In this document: positions 6,722-14,025 of the stretch, in pieces
Layout of the letters: each line of letters starts with the position of its first letter
Numbering within the stretch: the stretch's first letter is position 1
Source of the DNA: JBGPYB01 sp041493035
GTDB taxonomy: Bacteria > Acidobacteriota > Vicinamibacteria > Fen-336
Direction of reading: 5' to 3'
Assembly: GCA_041493035.1 (NCBI GenBank)
Contig: JBGPYB010000079.1
Coordinates: 1 to 21,293, forward strand
DNA: 21,293 bases
Notes under the pieces: model-generated
The model's database searches: none
The model's input: the letters and a program-made list of their open reading frames with translations, nothing else
Told to the model about the DNA's origin: nothing
Translations under genes and position numbers: made by a program

Positions 6722-7199
6722 GTGCCGCCTCCGCCTCGAGCCAGAGGTCGATGACCGTCAGGTGCCGCGCCAGGTCGATCATGTTGCGAGCGAGTGCGTC
6801 GACGGCGGCCGCATCTCCGAGAGCCGACAGCCCCTCGGCGTGAGCGTAGACGAGAGCCTCCTGCGCGGTGCGTAGCCCGTCGAGCGTCCGCTGGTCCTTG
6901 GAGGCCGGGGAAACCGGCGGCGCCGTCAGCCGCAAGCGCTCCCTCACGATCGCCCGGACGCGGCGGTGACGGGCGTGGTCTGCCAGGAAGCTCGAGGCGA
7001 GTGGGCGCGCCGACGAAAGGCGCCCGGCGATGGCTTCGAGGCGCGCCGCAACGTCGGCTTCGAGAGAATCGATCGCGTCCAGGACCTCGGCCGGGCCCGA
7101 GTAGTCCTTGGCCTCGGCGCGGGGCGCTCGGGCGAGCCAGGCGAACGGGGCCAGGGCGAGCCCGTGCAGGAGCGCCCGGCGCGACGACGCGGTCTTCAC
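6714..7199 (-). CDS. Tat-exported ferritin-like/helical-bundle protein
   Basis: This 161-residue protein starts at a GTG (7199) whose bases overlap the stop of the upstream barrel gene (GTGA). Residues 1-30 look like a Tat signal: SSRRALLHG, a hydrophobic stretch (LALAPFAWLA) and an ARAPRAEA cleavage region. The mature part is predicted all-helical, with E47, D74/H75/H78 (LADHARHR), E114/H120 (AQEALVYAH) and H146 (LARHLTVIDLW). These are scattered in ferritin-like positions, but the full diiron set is not convincing. It probably pairs with the ferritin-like protein encoded directly downstream. An open frame continues upstream beyond 7199 on this strand, but it runs antisense-like through the barrel gene and is not coding. 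Confidence 0.78.
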   Translation of the reverse strand: MKTASSRRALLHGLALAPFAWLARAPRAEAKDYSGPAEVLDAIDSLEADVAARLEAIAGRLSSARPLASSFLADHARHRRVRAIVRERLRLTAPPVSPASKDQRTLDGLRTAQEALVYAHAEGLSALGDAAAVDALARNMIDLARHLTVIDLWLEAEAARG

Positions 7200-7990
7200 C
7201 AGTGGAAGCCGAGGGCAACGCTCGCCGTCTGGAGACGCGCGTGAGTCCCGTCGGAAGCGGTGAAGCGGTATTCGAAGTTCAGTGATTGGCCGGGAGAGAG
7301 ACGGACCTCCAATCCCACGGCGGCGTGGGCACCGAGATCGATGTTCCCCTGCCCTGTCGGCGTTCCACGATCGGTCAGCTCCGGGGCCTGGGAGGTGAGG
7401 CCCGCGATGAGAGGAGCGCCACCGTCCGCCGGGTCCTGACGCGTGATCGTGACCAGGACGTCGGCCCCGACGCTCAGATAGGGTCGGATGTGCGCGTGGT
7501 CGAAGCGGGTCAAGGCGTACTTCAGCGCGAAGGGAGAGAGATGCAGGAGACGGAGGCGCGTTTCCACGGAGCGCGTGACAGGAAGGGGACCCGCGAGCGC
7601 TTCTCCGGGCGACGCGCCGCGGGCCAGGTTCAGTTGATACGCGAGGGTGTCGGTGAGGTTGAACGGATCGCTCCTCGCGACGCTCAGTCCCGCGAAGATC
7701 TCGTACGACAGCTTCCCGCCGGGCACGCGACGCAGTGGAAGGTTGATGTAGCCGCCCAGCTCCACGCCCGGGCCGACCTCGTACGGGTTCCACGAACCGC
7801 CGGCGAAGACCGCGACCTCGGCTCCGATCCTGCCGATGTCCGGCAGCAGTTCGTGCACCGTCCCCCCGGCCTCGGTTCGGCCCGAGGTCGGCGGAGGGGG
7901 ACCGGCCGCTTCCTGCCCGGCGGCGACACGGCCACTTGCCAAGAGGAACAAGGCGGCGATCGTGCGGCCGAGAGTGGCCCTGGCTCTCAT
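7196..7990 (-). CDS. Outer-membrane beta-barrel protein, first gene of the ferritin-like operon
   Basis: This 264-residue protein has a signal peptide (RTIAALFLLASGRVAAG, about residues 9-25) and then a Pro-rich spacer. Alternating strands follow: IGAEVAVFAGGSWNP, GVELGGYINLPLRRV, KLSYEIFAGLSVARS, IRPYLSVGADVLVTI and LNFEYRFTAS. The last residues ALGFHW end in an aromatic residue, as outer-membrane barrels do. I recognise no substrate-specific motif. The TGA stop shares bases with the GTG start of the next gene, indicating an operon with the two ferritin-like genes. The envelope location of the barrel fits the Tat signal of its partner. The promoter lies in the 158-bp gap shared with the divergent sigma-factor gene. 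Confidence 0.8.
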   Translation of the reverse strand: MRARATLGRTIAALFLLASGRVAAGQEAAGPPPPTSGRTEAGGTVHELLPDIGRIGAEVAVFAGGSWNPYEVGPGVELGGYINLPLRRVPGGKLSYEIFAGLSVARSDPFNLTDTLAYQLNLARGASPGEALAGPLPVTRSVETRLRLLHLSPFALKYALTRFDHAHIRPYLSVGADVLVTITRQDPADGGAPLIAGLTSQAPELTDRGTPTGQGNIDLGAHAAVGLEVRLSPGQSLNFEYRFTASDGTHARLQTASVALGFHW

Positions 7991-8002
7991 CGTGCAAACT
8001 CC

Positions 8003-8008
8003 ATTCTA
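8003..8008 (-). promoter_or_regulatory. candidate -10 element for the barrel/ferritin-like operon
   Basis: Read on the minus strand, TAGAAT lies 12 nt before the ATG at 7990, giving a leader of only about 5 nt. No clear -35 is seen. An ECF-type promoter recognised by the divergent sigma factor is possible but not readable. Confidence 0.4.
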
Positions 8009-8089
8009 TCGGATACGTCGCCACACCCTGCTTCGGATGGGTCGATCTGAGATCCTCTCGGCGCACGCACTCTTCGCGATGGCAAGTGG

Positions 8090-8117
8090 TTGCGCCGATC
8101 CGAGGTTTCGATAAGAT
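8090..8117 (+). promoter_or_regulatory. candidate promoter of the ECF sigma operon
   Basis: TTGCGC (8090-8095), a 16-nt spacer and TAAGAT (8112-8117) are followed about 30 nt later by the ATG at 8149. The -10 overlaps the alternative ATG at 8116, which argues for the downstream start. Confidence 0.5.
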
Positions 8118-8148
8118 GCTGGCCGTAGTCGTTCCCAGTCTCTGGAAA

Positions 8149-8676
8149 ATGATCTCTCCTCAGTCGCTGCTGCTGCTCAGTCGACTTGCCGCCGGGGACC
8201 TCGAGGCCCTCGGAGAGTTCTACGATCTCTACGCGGGGCTCGTGAACGGCCTGGCCCTCCGCATCCTCCGCGATGCGTCCGACGCCGAAGACGTCGTCCA
8301 GGAGGTGTTCGTCCAGGCGTGGCGCCAGGCCTCGCGTTTCGACGCCTCGCGTGGAACCCCCGAAGCGTGGCTCTGCACGATGGCGCGGACCCGAGCCCTC
8401 GACAAGCTGCGGCGGAAGGTCTCGCGCCGCGAGGATCCGGAGGAGTCGGCGCCGGCGCCCACCGCCACACCGAAGAGCGCCGAAGCCATTGCCGTGCGCA
8501 AGGCTCTCGGCGGGCTCTCGGCGGACCAACGCCGCGCGTTGGAGCTGGCGTACTACGAAGGCCTGACGCAGACCGAGATCGCGGCGCGCCTCGGCGAGCC
8601 GTTGGGCACGGTGAAGACCCGCATCCGGACCGCCATGATTCGGCTCCGCGAGGTACTGGGGCCTTTGCCGTCATGA
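8149..8676 (+). CDS. ECF RNA polymerase sigma factor (SigK-like)
   Basis: This 175-residue sigma70-family protein contains only regions 2 and 4. Region 2 spans about 22-92, with the core contact motif DAEDVVQEVFVQAW (45-58) and the -10 recognition part around RALDKLRR. A Pro/Ala linker runs from about 95 to 112. Region 4 (about 116-170) carries LELAYYEGLTQTEIAARLGE and the recognition helix GTVKTRI. The ATG at 8149 gives the usual family start; an ATG at 8116 in the same frame would add 11 residues but overlaps the likely -10 box. The stop overlaps the anti-sigma start (ATGA), the standard arrangement for a coupled sigma/anti-sigma pair. The divergent barrel/ferritin-like operon is a candidate target. 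Confidence 0.93.
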   Translation: MISPQSLLLLSRLAAGDLEALGEFYDLYAGLVNGLALRILRDASDAEDVVQEVFVQAWRQASRFDASRGTPEAWLCTMARTRALDKLRRKVSRREDPEESAPAPTATPKSAEAIAVRKALGGLSADQRRALELAYYEGLTQTEIAARLGEPLGTVKTRIRTAMIRLREVLGPLPS

Positions 8677-9482
8677 GCGAAGAACGCTTCCTCGAGCTGG
8701 CCCCTCTCGCCGCTCTCGGGGCCCTGGACGGGGAGGATCTCCGAGCCTTCGACGAGACCTTGCGCTCTTCTATGCTCTGTTGCGCCGAGTTGGCGGCTTT
8801 CGAGTTGGTCGCGGCCCGCATTCCGATGGCCCTCGATCCGGTGGCGCCTCCGGCCGGGTTGCGGGAGCAGGTGTTGGCGGCGGTGGCCCCCGCCGGCTAT
8901 GGCCGCGCCACCGCGCCGCCCAGGTCATGGCTCTTCCCCACCCTCGCCGCGGCCGCGGCGGTGATCCTGGGCCTCGGCTACGTCCTCGTCCGCGTGGAAC
9001 GGGATGCCGCGCGCCGGGATGCCGCGGGCGCTCGCTCCGGCCTCGAGGCCCTCGGCCAGGAGCTCACCAAGGCGCAGATCGAGATGGCCACCCTCCGGAA
9101 GGATCTGGCCCGCGAGAGGGCCGTGCGAGAGCTGGTCTCCCATCCCGACTCGCGCGTCGCGCGCCTCGCCGGGCTGCCAGCGGCGCCCAAAGCCACGGCC
9201 CGTATCGTGTGGATACCGGAGAGCCGCGAAGCCGTCCTCGTGGTCACCGGCCTTGGACCTGCCCCCGCGGGAAAGGCCTACGAGGTCTGGGTGATCGCCC
9301 ATGCGGCACCGGTGCCCGCCGGAGTCTTCCAGGTGGCCGCCGACGGGTCCGCGGTCTTCCACCTACCGGTCGTCGATGACACGGCCCGAGTGAGGACCTT
9401 CGCGGTCACACTGGAGCCCGAGGCGGGGACGCTGGCGCCGACCGGTCCGATGGTCCTCGCTGGCGGAGCGGGATCGTCCTAG
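8673..9482 (+). CDS. RskA-type anti-sigma factor
   Basis: This 269-residue single-pass membrane protein would hold the preceding sigma factor inactive. Residues 1-75 form the cytoplasmic sigma-binding part, including LAPLAALGALDGEDLRAFD. A membrane helix lies at about 86-107 (WLFPTLAAAAAVILGLGYVLV). Residues about 108-153 are charged and likely coiled-coil. Residues about 165-268 match the RskA extracytoplasmic domain (AYEVWVIAHAAPVPAGVFQV; TFAVTLEPEAGTLAPTGPMVLAG). It lacks the HxxxCxxC zinc motif of ZAS-type anti-sigmas and has only an adjacent Cys pair (C36-C37), which is normal for the RskA class. By analogy, signal-dependent proteolysis of the outer domain would release the sigma factor. 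Confidence 0.9.
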   Translation: MSEERFLELAPLAALGALDGEDLRAFDETLRSSMLCCAELAAFELVAARIPMALDPVAPPAGLREQVLAAVAPAGYGRATAPPRSWLFPTLAAAAAVILGLGYVLVRVERDAARRDAAGARSGLEALGQELTKAQIEMATLRKDLARERAVRELVSHPDSRVARLAGLPAAPKATARIVWIPESREAVLVVTGLGPAPAGKAYEVWVIAHAAPVPAGVFQVAADGSAVFHLPVVDDTARVRTFAVTLEPEAGTLAPTGPMVLAGGAGSS

Positions 9483-9509
9483 GCCACCGCGGCCGAAATC
9501 AGGAAGCCT

Positions 9510-11036
9510 ATGACCCTCGGCTCTCTCGCCCTCCTTTGCTTGGTCGGCGCTCTCGTCAGCGCGGTCGCCGCGCCGGCCCTCGCGCTCCGTGGACACTCCC
9601 GCGCGGCCTGCGGGGCCATCGTGGTCCTGGCAGCTCTATTGCGGGCCTACGCGGGTAGCGATCCGTTCCTCCACGAATGGGACGAGCGCTTCCACGCTCT
9701 CGTCGCGAAGCACTTGATGTCACACCCCCTGCGGCCCACGCTCTACGAGGATCCGGTCCTGCCCTACGACTACCGGAACTGGTTCGAGAACCACATATGG
9801 CTCCACAAGCCGCCGTTGGCGCTGTGGCTGATGGCCCTCGGCATGAAGCTCGCGGGGGTGAACGAGCTGGGAATCCGGCTGCCGAGCCTGCTGCTCTCGA
9901 CGGCGAGCGTCCTGCTGACGTGCCGGATCGGCCACCGGCTGGTGGGCCCGTCGGCCGCGCTCCTGGCGGCGTTCTTCCACGCAATCAGCGGGCTGTTGAT
10001 CGCCCTCGCGGCGGGCCGCACCGCCACCGATCACGTGGATACCGCCTTCCTGTTCCTGTTCGAGCTGGCCGTCCTCCTGAGCCTGGGCGTCGCAAACCCA
10101 TCGTCGCCAGCGCCAAGCGGGCGCGGAAGCCCATGGCGCCGCGCGGTCGCTGCGGGCCTCGTGCTCGGCCTGGCGCTCCTGGCCAAGTCCTTCGTCGCAT
10201 TCCTTCTCGTTCCTCTCATCATGGCCTTCGACTGGGCTCGGGAGGTCCCCGGGCACGCCCGCCGGCCCCTTGCGCGGATCGCGGCGGCTTCGGCGGTGGT
10301 CTGCCTCCTGGCCCTCGCGGTCTGGGCCCCCTGGCAGATCTACGTCTCTCGCGCGTTCCCGGCCGAGGCCGCGTGGGAGACCCGCTACAGCCTCGCTCAC
10401 GTGCTCGAGCCTCTCGAGACGCACGGGGGCGGCCCGCTCTTCCACCTCTGGCGCATGCCGCGGCTCTTCGGCGAACTCGTCTATCTGCCCCTCGGCTGGT
10501 TCCTCTGGACGGCGATGCGCCGCGGCGCGGAGCGATCCAGGATCGCGCTCGCGTTGTGGCTGGTGGTGCCCTACGCGTTCTTCTCGCTCGTGGCGACCAA
10601 GATGCCGGCCTACGTTATGGTGAGCGCGCCGGCCGTGTTCATGATGGCGGCCGACTGGTGCTCGCGGCTCTGGGCGGCGCGCTCAGGCCCCAGGGGACGC
10701 GTGTGCGTTGCCGCTCTCGTCCTTATGATCGCCCTCCCGGTTCGCACATCCATCGAAGGGCTGAAGCTGTTGCGCTCCTCCGAGCCCCACCCCACCTGGG
10801 CGGCACAGCTCAGGGACCTGAAGGACCGCTGGCCGGGCCAACGCGTGGTCATCTTCAACAGCACGCGGCCGATCGAGACCATGTTCTACACCCCGTTCAC
10901 CGCGTATCCCTCGGTGCCGTCGACCAACCTGGTGCGGGAATTGACCGGAAAGGGCTACACCATCGCGGTGTTCAAGGGGCGTGAGCTGCCACCCGAGCTC
11001 GAGGAGGCGCCGGGAGTAACGCTCTTGGGGCCCTAA
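9510..11036 (+). CDS. GT39-family (ArnT/PMT-like) membrane glycosyltransferase
   Basis: This 508-residue GT-C protein uses a polyprenyl-phosphate-linked sugar as donor and has about 10-12 membrane segments. The acidic catalytic motif after the first helices is WDERFHALVAKHL, with D58/E59. HKPPLALWLMAL (99-110) and NELGIRLPSLLL (119-130) are the other PMT/ArnT signatures. The C-terminal about 80 residues form a soluble periplasmic domain. The ATG at 9510 has an AGGAAG ribosome-binding sequence 5 nt upstream. The gene lies 27 nt after the anti-sigma gene and may be cotranscribed with it. It could modify lipid A, a glycan or a protein; the acceptor cannot be deduced. Its end overlaps the end of the convergent SGNH gene by 4 bp. 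Confidence 0.88.
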   Translation: MTLGSLALLCLVGALVSAVAAPALALRGHSRAACGAIVVLAALLRAYAGSDPFLHEWDERFHALVAKHLMSHPLRPTLYEDPVLPYDYRNWFENHIWLHKPPLALWLMALGMKLAGVNELGIRLPSLLLSTASVLLTCRIGHRLVGPSAALLAAFFHAISGLLIALAAGRTATDHVDTAFLFLFELAVLLSLGVANPSSPAPSGRGSPWRRAVAAGLVLGLALLAKSFVAFLLVPLIMAFDWAREVPGHARRPLARIAAASAVVCLLALAVWAPWQIYVSRAFPAEAAWETRYSLAHVLEPLETHGGGPLFHLWRMPRLFGELVYLPLGWFLWTAMRRGAERSRIALALWLVVPYAFFSLVATKMPAYVMVSAPAVFMMAADWCSRLWAARSGPRGRVCVAALVLMIALPVRTSIEGLKLLRSSEPHPTWAAQLRDLKDRWPGQRVVIFNSTRPIETMFYTPFTAYPSVPSTNLVRELTGKGYTIAVFKGRELPPELEEAPGVTLLGP

Positions 11037-12472
11037 GCGGCTAGCCGTTCGGCGAGCAACCAGGCGGCGAGCGCGTGGCCGGCCGCGTTCCAGTGCATGT
11101 CGCCCAGGGGCAGATAGAGATCGCCACTCCCCGCACGGAAGCCGGGCAGCAGGTCGACACATTCGACACCTTCCCGCGCGCACCATTCGAGGATGCGCCT
11201 GTCAGGCTGCTCGAGATCGAACGCGCGCCGCTCCAGGCCGAGGTCGAAGGCCACCGCGGCCCACTCCGACTCGCGCACCTGAAAACGCTGGGGGAAGATC
11301 GCGACCATGAAGCGGACGCCGTTCGTGCGGCAGTCCCGAGCCATCTCGCCCAGGTACGCCAGCGTGTCGCCAAAGGACTGCTCGACGAGCGGCAGGGGTC
11401 GCGCGGAGAAGAAATGGCCGAGGGAGTGGCCCGGGTCGAACAGGTGGACCCTGCGCGGGCTGTCCTCGTACCACGGCCGCAGTCCCTCGGGCCGCAGCGC
11501 GAGGAACAGGCGCCGGTAGCAACGCCACGCCATCAGGGAGCGGTGCAGCTTGACGGGCAAGAGGCGAACGTAAGACGACTTGAAGGCCTCCGGCGGCAGG
11601 CTCGCGTGGTCGAGCAAGTGCCCGGACAGTCCCCGCCGAGCGATCCAGCACTGCGAGAGGTCGTTGCCCAGGGTCACCCCGGCGATCAGCGCGTCGGGAT
11701 GGAACTCGAAGGCGTGGCGGTGCGTGAGCTCGGCAGCAGCACCGGGATAACCGGCTCCCGCCACGAGGACCTCGACGTTGCGGCCAGTGCGCCGGCGCAA
11801 CTCATCCTCGAGGCGCTGCCCAACCGTGTCCGGCTGGTCCATGCGGTAGCCGGTGACGAAGCTGTCACCGACGAAGTACACCCGTAGGGTGCCGGCAGCT
11901 TTGTCCCTGGTCAGTTGCCGAGTCGTCCTGAATCCGTTCTGGTCGGTGACGACCGTTGCGGCGCCCTTCTCGCCCACGACGCGCAGGTTCAGGCTGGGCT
12001 TCAGGAAACCCGCCGAGCCGTACTCGCCCATGATGTCGCCGTAATCGGCCAGACCCGCCGGCGCCCGCCCTTCGAAACGGCCGACCGCCGAGAGCAGCGT
12101 CTCGGCGAGCAGGAGGCCAAGGAAGCCGGCCGCGAGCGACAGCTTGATCTCCGGACGGGCGCCGGTCCGCCACCCGAAGACCAGCAGGAAATGCGCGCCG
12201 ACCGCGGCGACGGAGCCGTCGCGTCCGAGCAGCGAGGTGAGCGGGTGCGTCACCAGCAGGACCACCACGACCGCGAGGTGCGCCGCGACGAGGAAGCGTC
12301 CGCCGACGCCGAGCAGCCAGCCGCTGGTCAGGAAGAACGCGGCGAGAAGCAACCAAAACTCCGGCGAGAACGGCTCGAGAAACGTGAAGGCCGCAATCGG
12401 TGCGATGGTGAGGATCTGGAGCAGGCAGAGCGCCCACGTGCACAGCAACACCGCCCGCCGAACCGGTGTCAA
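11033..12472 (-). CDS. Membrane-anchored SGNH/GDSL-type protein
   Basis: This 479-residue protein has about five N-terminal membrane segments (about 8-130) and a C-terminal SGNH hydrolase-fold domain. The readable blocks are GDSF (202-205, nucleophile S204), a glycine block (GYPGAA), GND (269-271) and the terminal DMHWNAAGH with D458 and H460, the Asp-His pair of the family. The layout resembles AlgJ/AlgX or OafB-like O-acetyl transfer proteins, so acetylation or deacetylation of a surface glycan is plausible. The start is a TTG at 12472 whose bases overlap the TGA of the upstream gene (TTGA), so it is translationally coupled to the GT-C-like gene before it. The rare start codon is supported only by this overlap and by the hydrophobic N-terminus directly after it. 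Confidence 0.8.
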   Translation of the reverse strand: MTPVRRAVLLCTWALCLLQILTIAPIAAFTFLEPFSPEFWLLLAAFFLTSGWLLGVGGRFLVAAHLAVVVVLLVTHPLTSLLGRDGSVAAVGAHFLLVFGWRTGARPEIKLSLAAGFLGLLLAETLLSAVGRFEGRAPAGLADYGDIMGEYGSAGFLKPSLNLRVVGEKGAATVVTDQNGFRTTRQLTRDKAAGTLRVYFVGDSFVTGYRMDQPDTVGQRLEDELRRRTGRNVEVLVAGAGYPGAAAELTHRHAFEFHPDALIAGVTLGNDLSQCWIARRGLSGHLLDHASLPPEAFKSSYVRLLPVKLHRSLMAWRCYRRLFLALRPEGLRPWYEDSPRRVHLFDPGHSLGHFFSARPLPLVEQSFGDTLAYLGEMARDCRTNGVRFMVAIFPQRFQVRESEWAAVAFDLGLERRAFDLEQPDRRILEWCAREGVECVDLLPGFRAGSGDLYLPLGDMHWNAAGHALAAWLLAERLAA

Positions 12473-13932
12473 CGGGCGTCCGCGCGCGGCGCGCGAGCCA
12501 CGTAGAGGGTCGCTGCGATCCAGGCGGCGACAGCGACGGCGACCACGACGTTATCCATCCCCCCGGCACGCTCCCAGCTCGGCAACGTGCGCACGAGCCA
12601 CTCGCCGCCCAGCGCCTCGGCAAAGGCCGCGCGGCCGGTGCCGTTGGCCCACATGAGCATCGGCCGCTGCCAAAAGACCACCGCGAACGCGACCTGGGCC
12701 AGCCCCAGCAGTGGGCCAAGAACCCGGGCCCGCGGGGCCAGCATCGCGGTCAGGACGAACACACCGAGGAAGGGCGCGATGGGGACGAGGAAGCGCGCGG
12801 GGGTCGAAAACCCGCCGCGCCAGCCGTGGACGTTGATCGTCGGCGCGAGAATGCTCAGGAAGTAGGCGAGCGTCAGCGCCCCCATTTCCGACGCGCGGCC
12901 CGGCGCGGCGCGCCAGAGCAGCCACAGCCCGGCTGGCGCGAGGGCGTAAACGGGGGCCGCGGGGAGGAGGCCGTGCTCCTGGTCCAGCCAGAGCCCGCCG
13001 GCGCGTCTGGCCGCCTCGGCCAGGAAGGGCCCAAGCCCGGGCCACGCTCCCATCGCCGCGTGAGGGTTCGTCAGCCAGGTGCCCCAGAGGTGATGGTTCA
13101 GAGCACAGCGCGCCGCAGCTAGCGCCAGGAAGCCCGCCACGGCGCCGGCGCTCGGCCCCCGCGAGGGCCACGTGCGGCGCACGATCAGCGCCAGCAGGAC
13201 GAGGGAAATGGCCACATTGCGGGCGTGGACCAGCAGCAGCAAGCCGGAGAGCGCGCCTAGGGCTGTTGGCCACGCCGGGTCGGAAGAGACACCGGACCCC
13301 CCGCCCGGCGGCAGCCGATCGACGCGACGGTACACGGTGAGGGCGATCAGCGCGCTTGGGACCTCGGTCATGAAGGCGAAGGAAAGTCCCAGGACCGGAA
13401 CCGAGACGGCCCACAGCACCGACCACACGAACGCAGCGCCCGGTCGTCCGGTCACCGTCAGCGCGAGATCGAAGAAGGCCGCCGACAGAAACGCGGTCGC
13501 CACAGCCATCATGATGCCCACGAGCTGCCGCAGCGCGATCCAGCGATCCAGCCGGGCGCGGCGTCTCAGCCACTCAGGCAGGCGCGGGGCGAGGTCGGCC
13601 CCAACGTAGGCCGCCGCGAAGGCCGGCGCCGCGATAAGGGGGAGACCCACGTCATGGACCGGGCGGAGGATTCCGCCGGCGCCTTGACGTACGTGAGCCC
13701 CCGGCCGCAGCGTGCCGTTGAAGATCGCGTTATGAGGATCGTCATAGTCGTTAGCCAGGTCCAGATCGCGGTCAAAGGCCAGGGACCGGGCGATCATCAT
13801 GTAGTGAACGGCGTCGCCGGCGCCGGCGAAGTGGCCCTTGCTCAAGACGCCGAGCAAGACGGCGAAGACCGCCAGGCCGGCGAGCCGGCGGAGCTTTCGG
13901 GGCTCGATGGCATCCAACCGCTCGACCAGCAT
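12469..13932 (-). CDS. Multi-spanning GT-C-like membrane protein
   Basis: This 487-residue protein has about ten membrane segments. The first periplasmic loop contains GAGDAVHYMMIARSLAFD followed by RDLDLANDYDD (residues 37-64). This is the pattern found in bacterial GT-C-type proteins, where the Asp after the first helix is the candidate catalytic residue. A later loop has NVHGWRGGFSTPARFLVP, also common in this group. It probably transfers or handles a lipid-linked sugar at the cytoplasmic membrane. The specific sugar is unknown. The ATG at 13932 sits 9 nt after TAGAAT, indicating a leaderless transcript. The gene is coupled to the downstream SGNH gene and diverges from another GT-C-like gene. 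Confidence 0.8.
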   Translation of the reverse strand: MLVERLDAIEPRKLRRLAGLAVFAVLLGVLSKGHFAGAGDAVHYMMIARSLAFDRDLDLANDYDDPHNAIFNGTLRPGAHVRQGAGGILRPVHDVGLPLIAAPAFAAAYVGADLAPRLPEWLRRRARLDRWIALRQLVGIMMAVATAFLSAAFFDLALTVTGRPGAAFVWSVLWAVSVPVLGLSFAFMTEVPSALIALTVYRRVDRLPPGGGSGVSSDPAWPTALGALSGLLLLVHARNVAISLVLLALIVRRTWPSRGPSAGAVAGFLALAAARCALNHHLWGTWLTNPHAAMGAWPGLGPFLAEAARRAGGLWLDQEHGLLPAAPVYALAPAGLWLLWRAAPGRASEMGALTLAYFLSILAPTINVHGWRGGFSTPARFLVPIAPFLGVFVLTAMLAPRARVLGPLLGLAQVAFAVVFWQRPMLMWANGTGRAAFAEALGGEWLVRTLPSWERAGGMDNVVVAVAVAAWIAATLYVARAPRADAR

Positions 13933-13941
13933 GGCCCCGCT

Positions 13942-13947
13942 ATTCTA
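13942..13947 (-). promoter_or_regulatory. candidate -10 element, leaderless start of the GT-C-like gene
   Basis: TAGAAT on the minus strand ends 9 nt before the ATG at 13932, the same spacing as at arsR. No clear -35 is present. Confidence 0.45.
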
Positions 13948-13987
13948 AGCTGACGCTAGCGAGGGGCGGCGCTTGGGTCGGCCGAGG

Positions 13988-14024
13988 TACGATGTCCCGC
14001 GTGCAGCCAAGCTCGGACCTCTGA
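13988..14024 (+). promoter_or_regulatory. candidate -10 element plus seven-codon leader ORF
   Basis: TACGAT (13988-13993) is followed after 7 nt by GTG at 14001. That GTG opens a tiny frame of seven codons (VQPSSDL) ending with TGA at 14022-14024. The GTG start of the next gene follows after one base. A leaderless leader peptide that hands ribosomes to the next start is possible, but no comparative evidence is available. Confidence 0.35.
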
Positions 14025-14025
14025 C

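Noticed and set aside
7200..8066. Upstream continuation of the Tat ferritin-like frame, giving a 450-residue minus-strand frame
   Set aside because: This part overlaps the barrel gene in another frame, is Arg/Pro-rich like other shadows in GC-rich DNA, and the ferritin-like protein has a proper Tat signal starting at 7199.
11075..11887. 270-residue plus-strand frame opposite the SGNH gene
   Set aside because: It is antisense to a gene with clear SGNH motifs and its composition (E/Q/R/V-rich) is typical of an antisense shadow.
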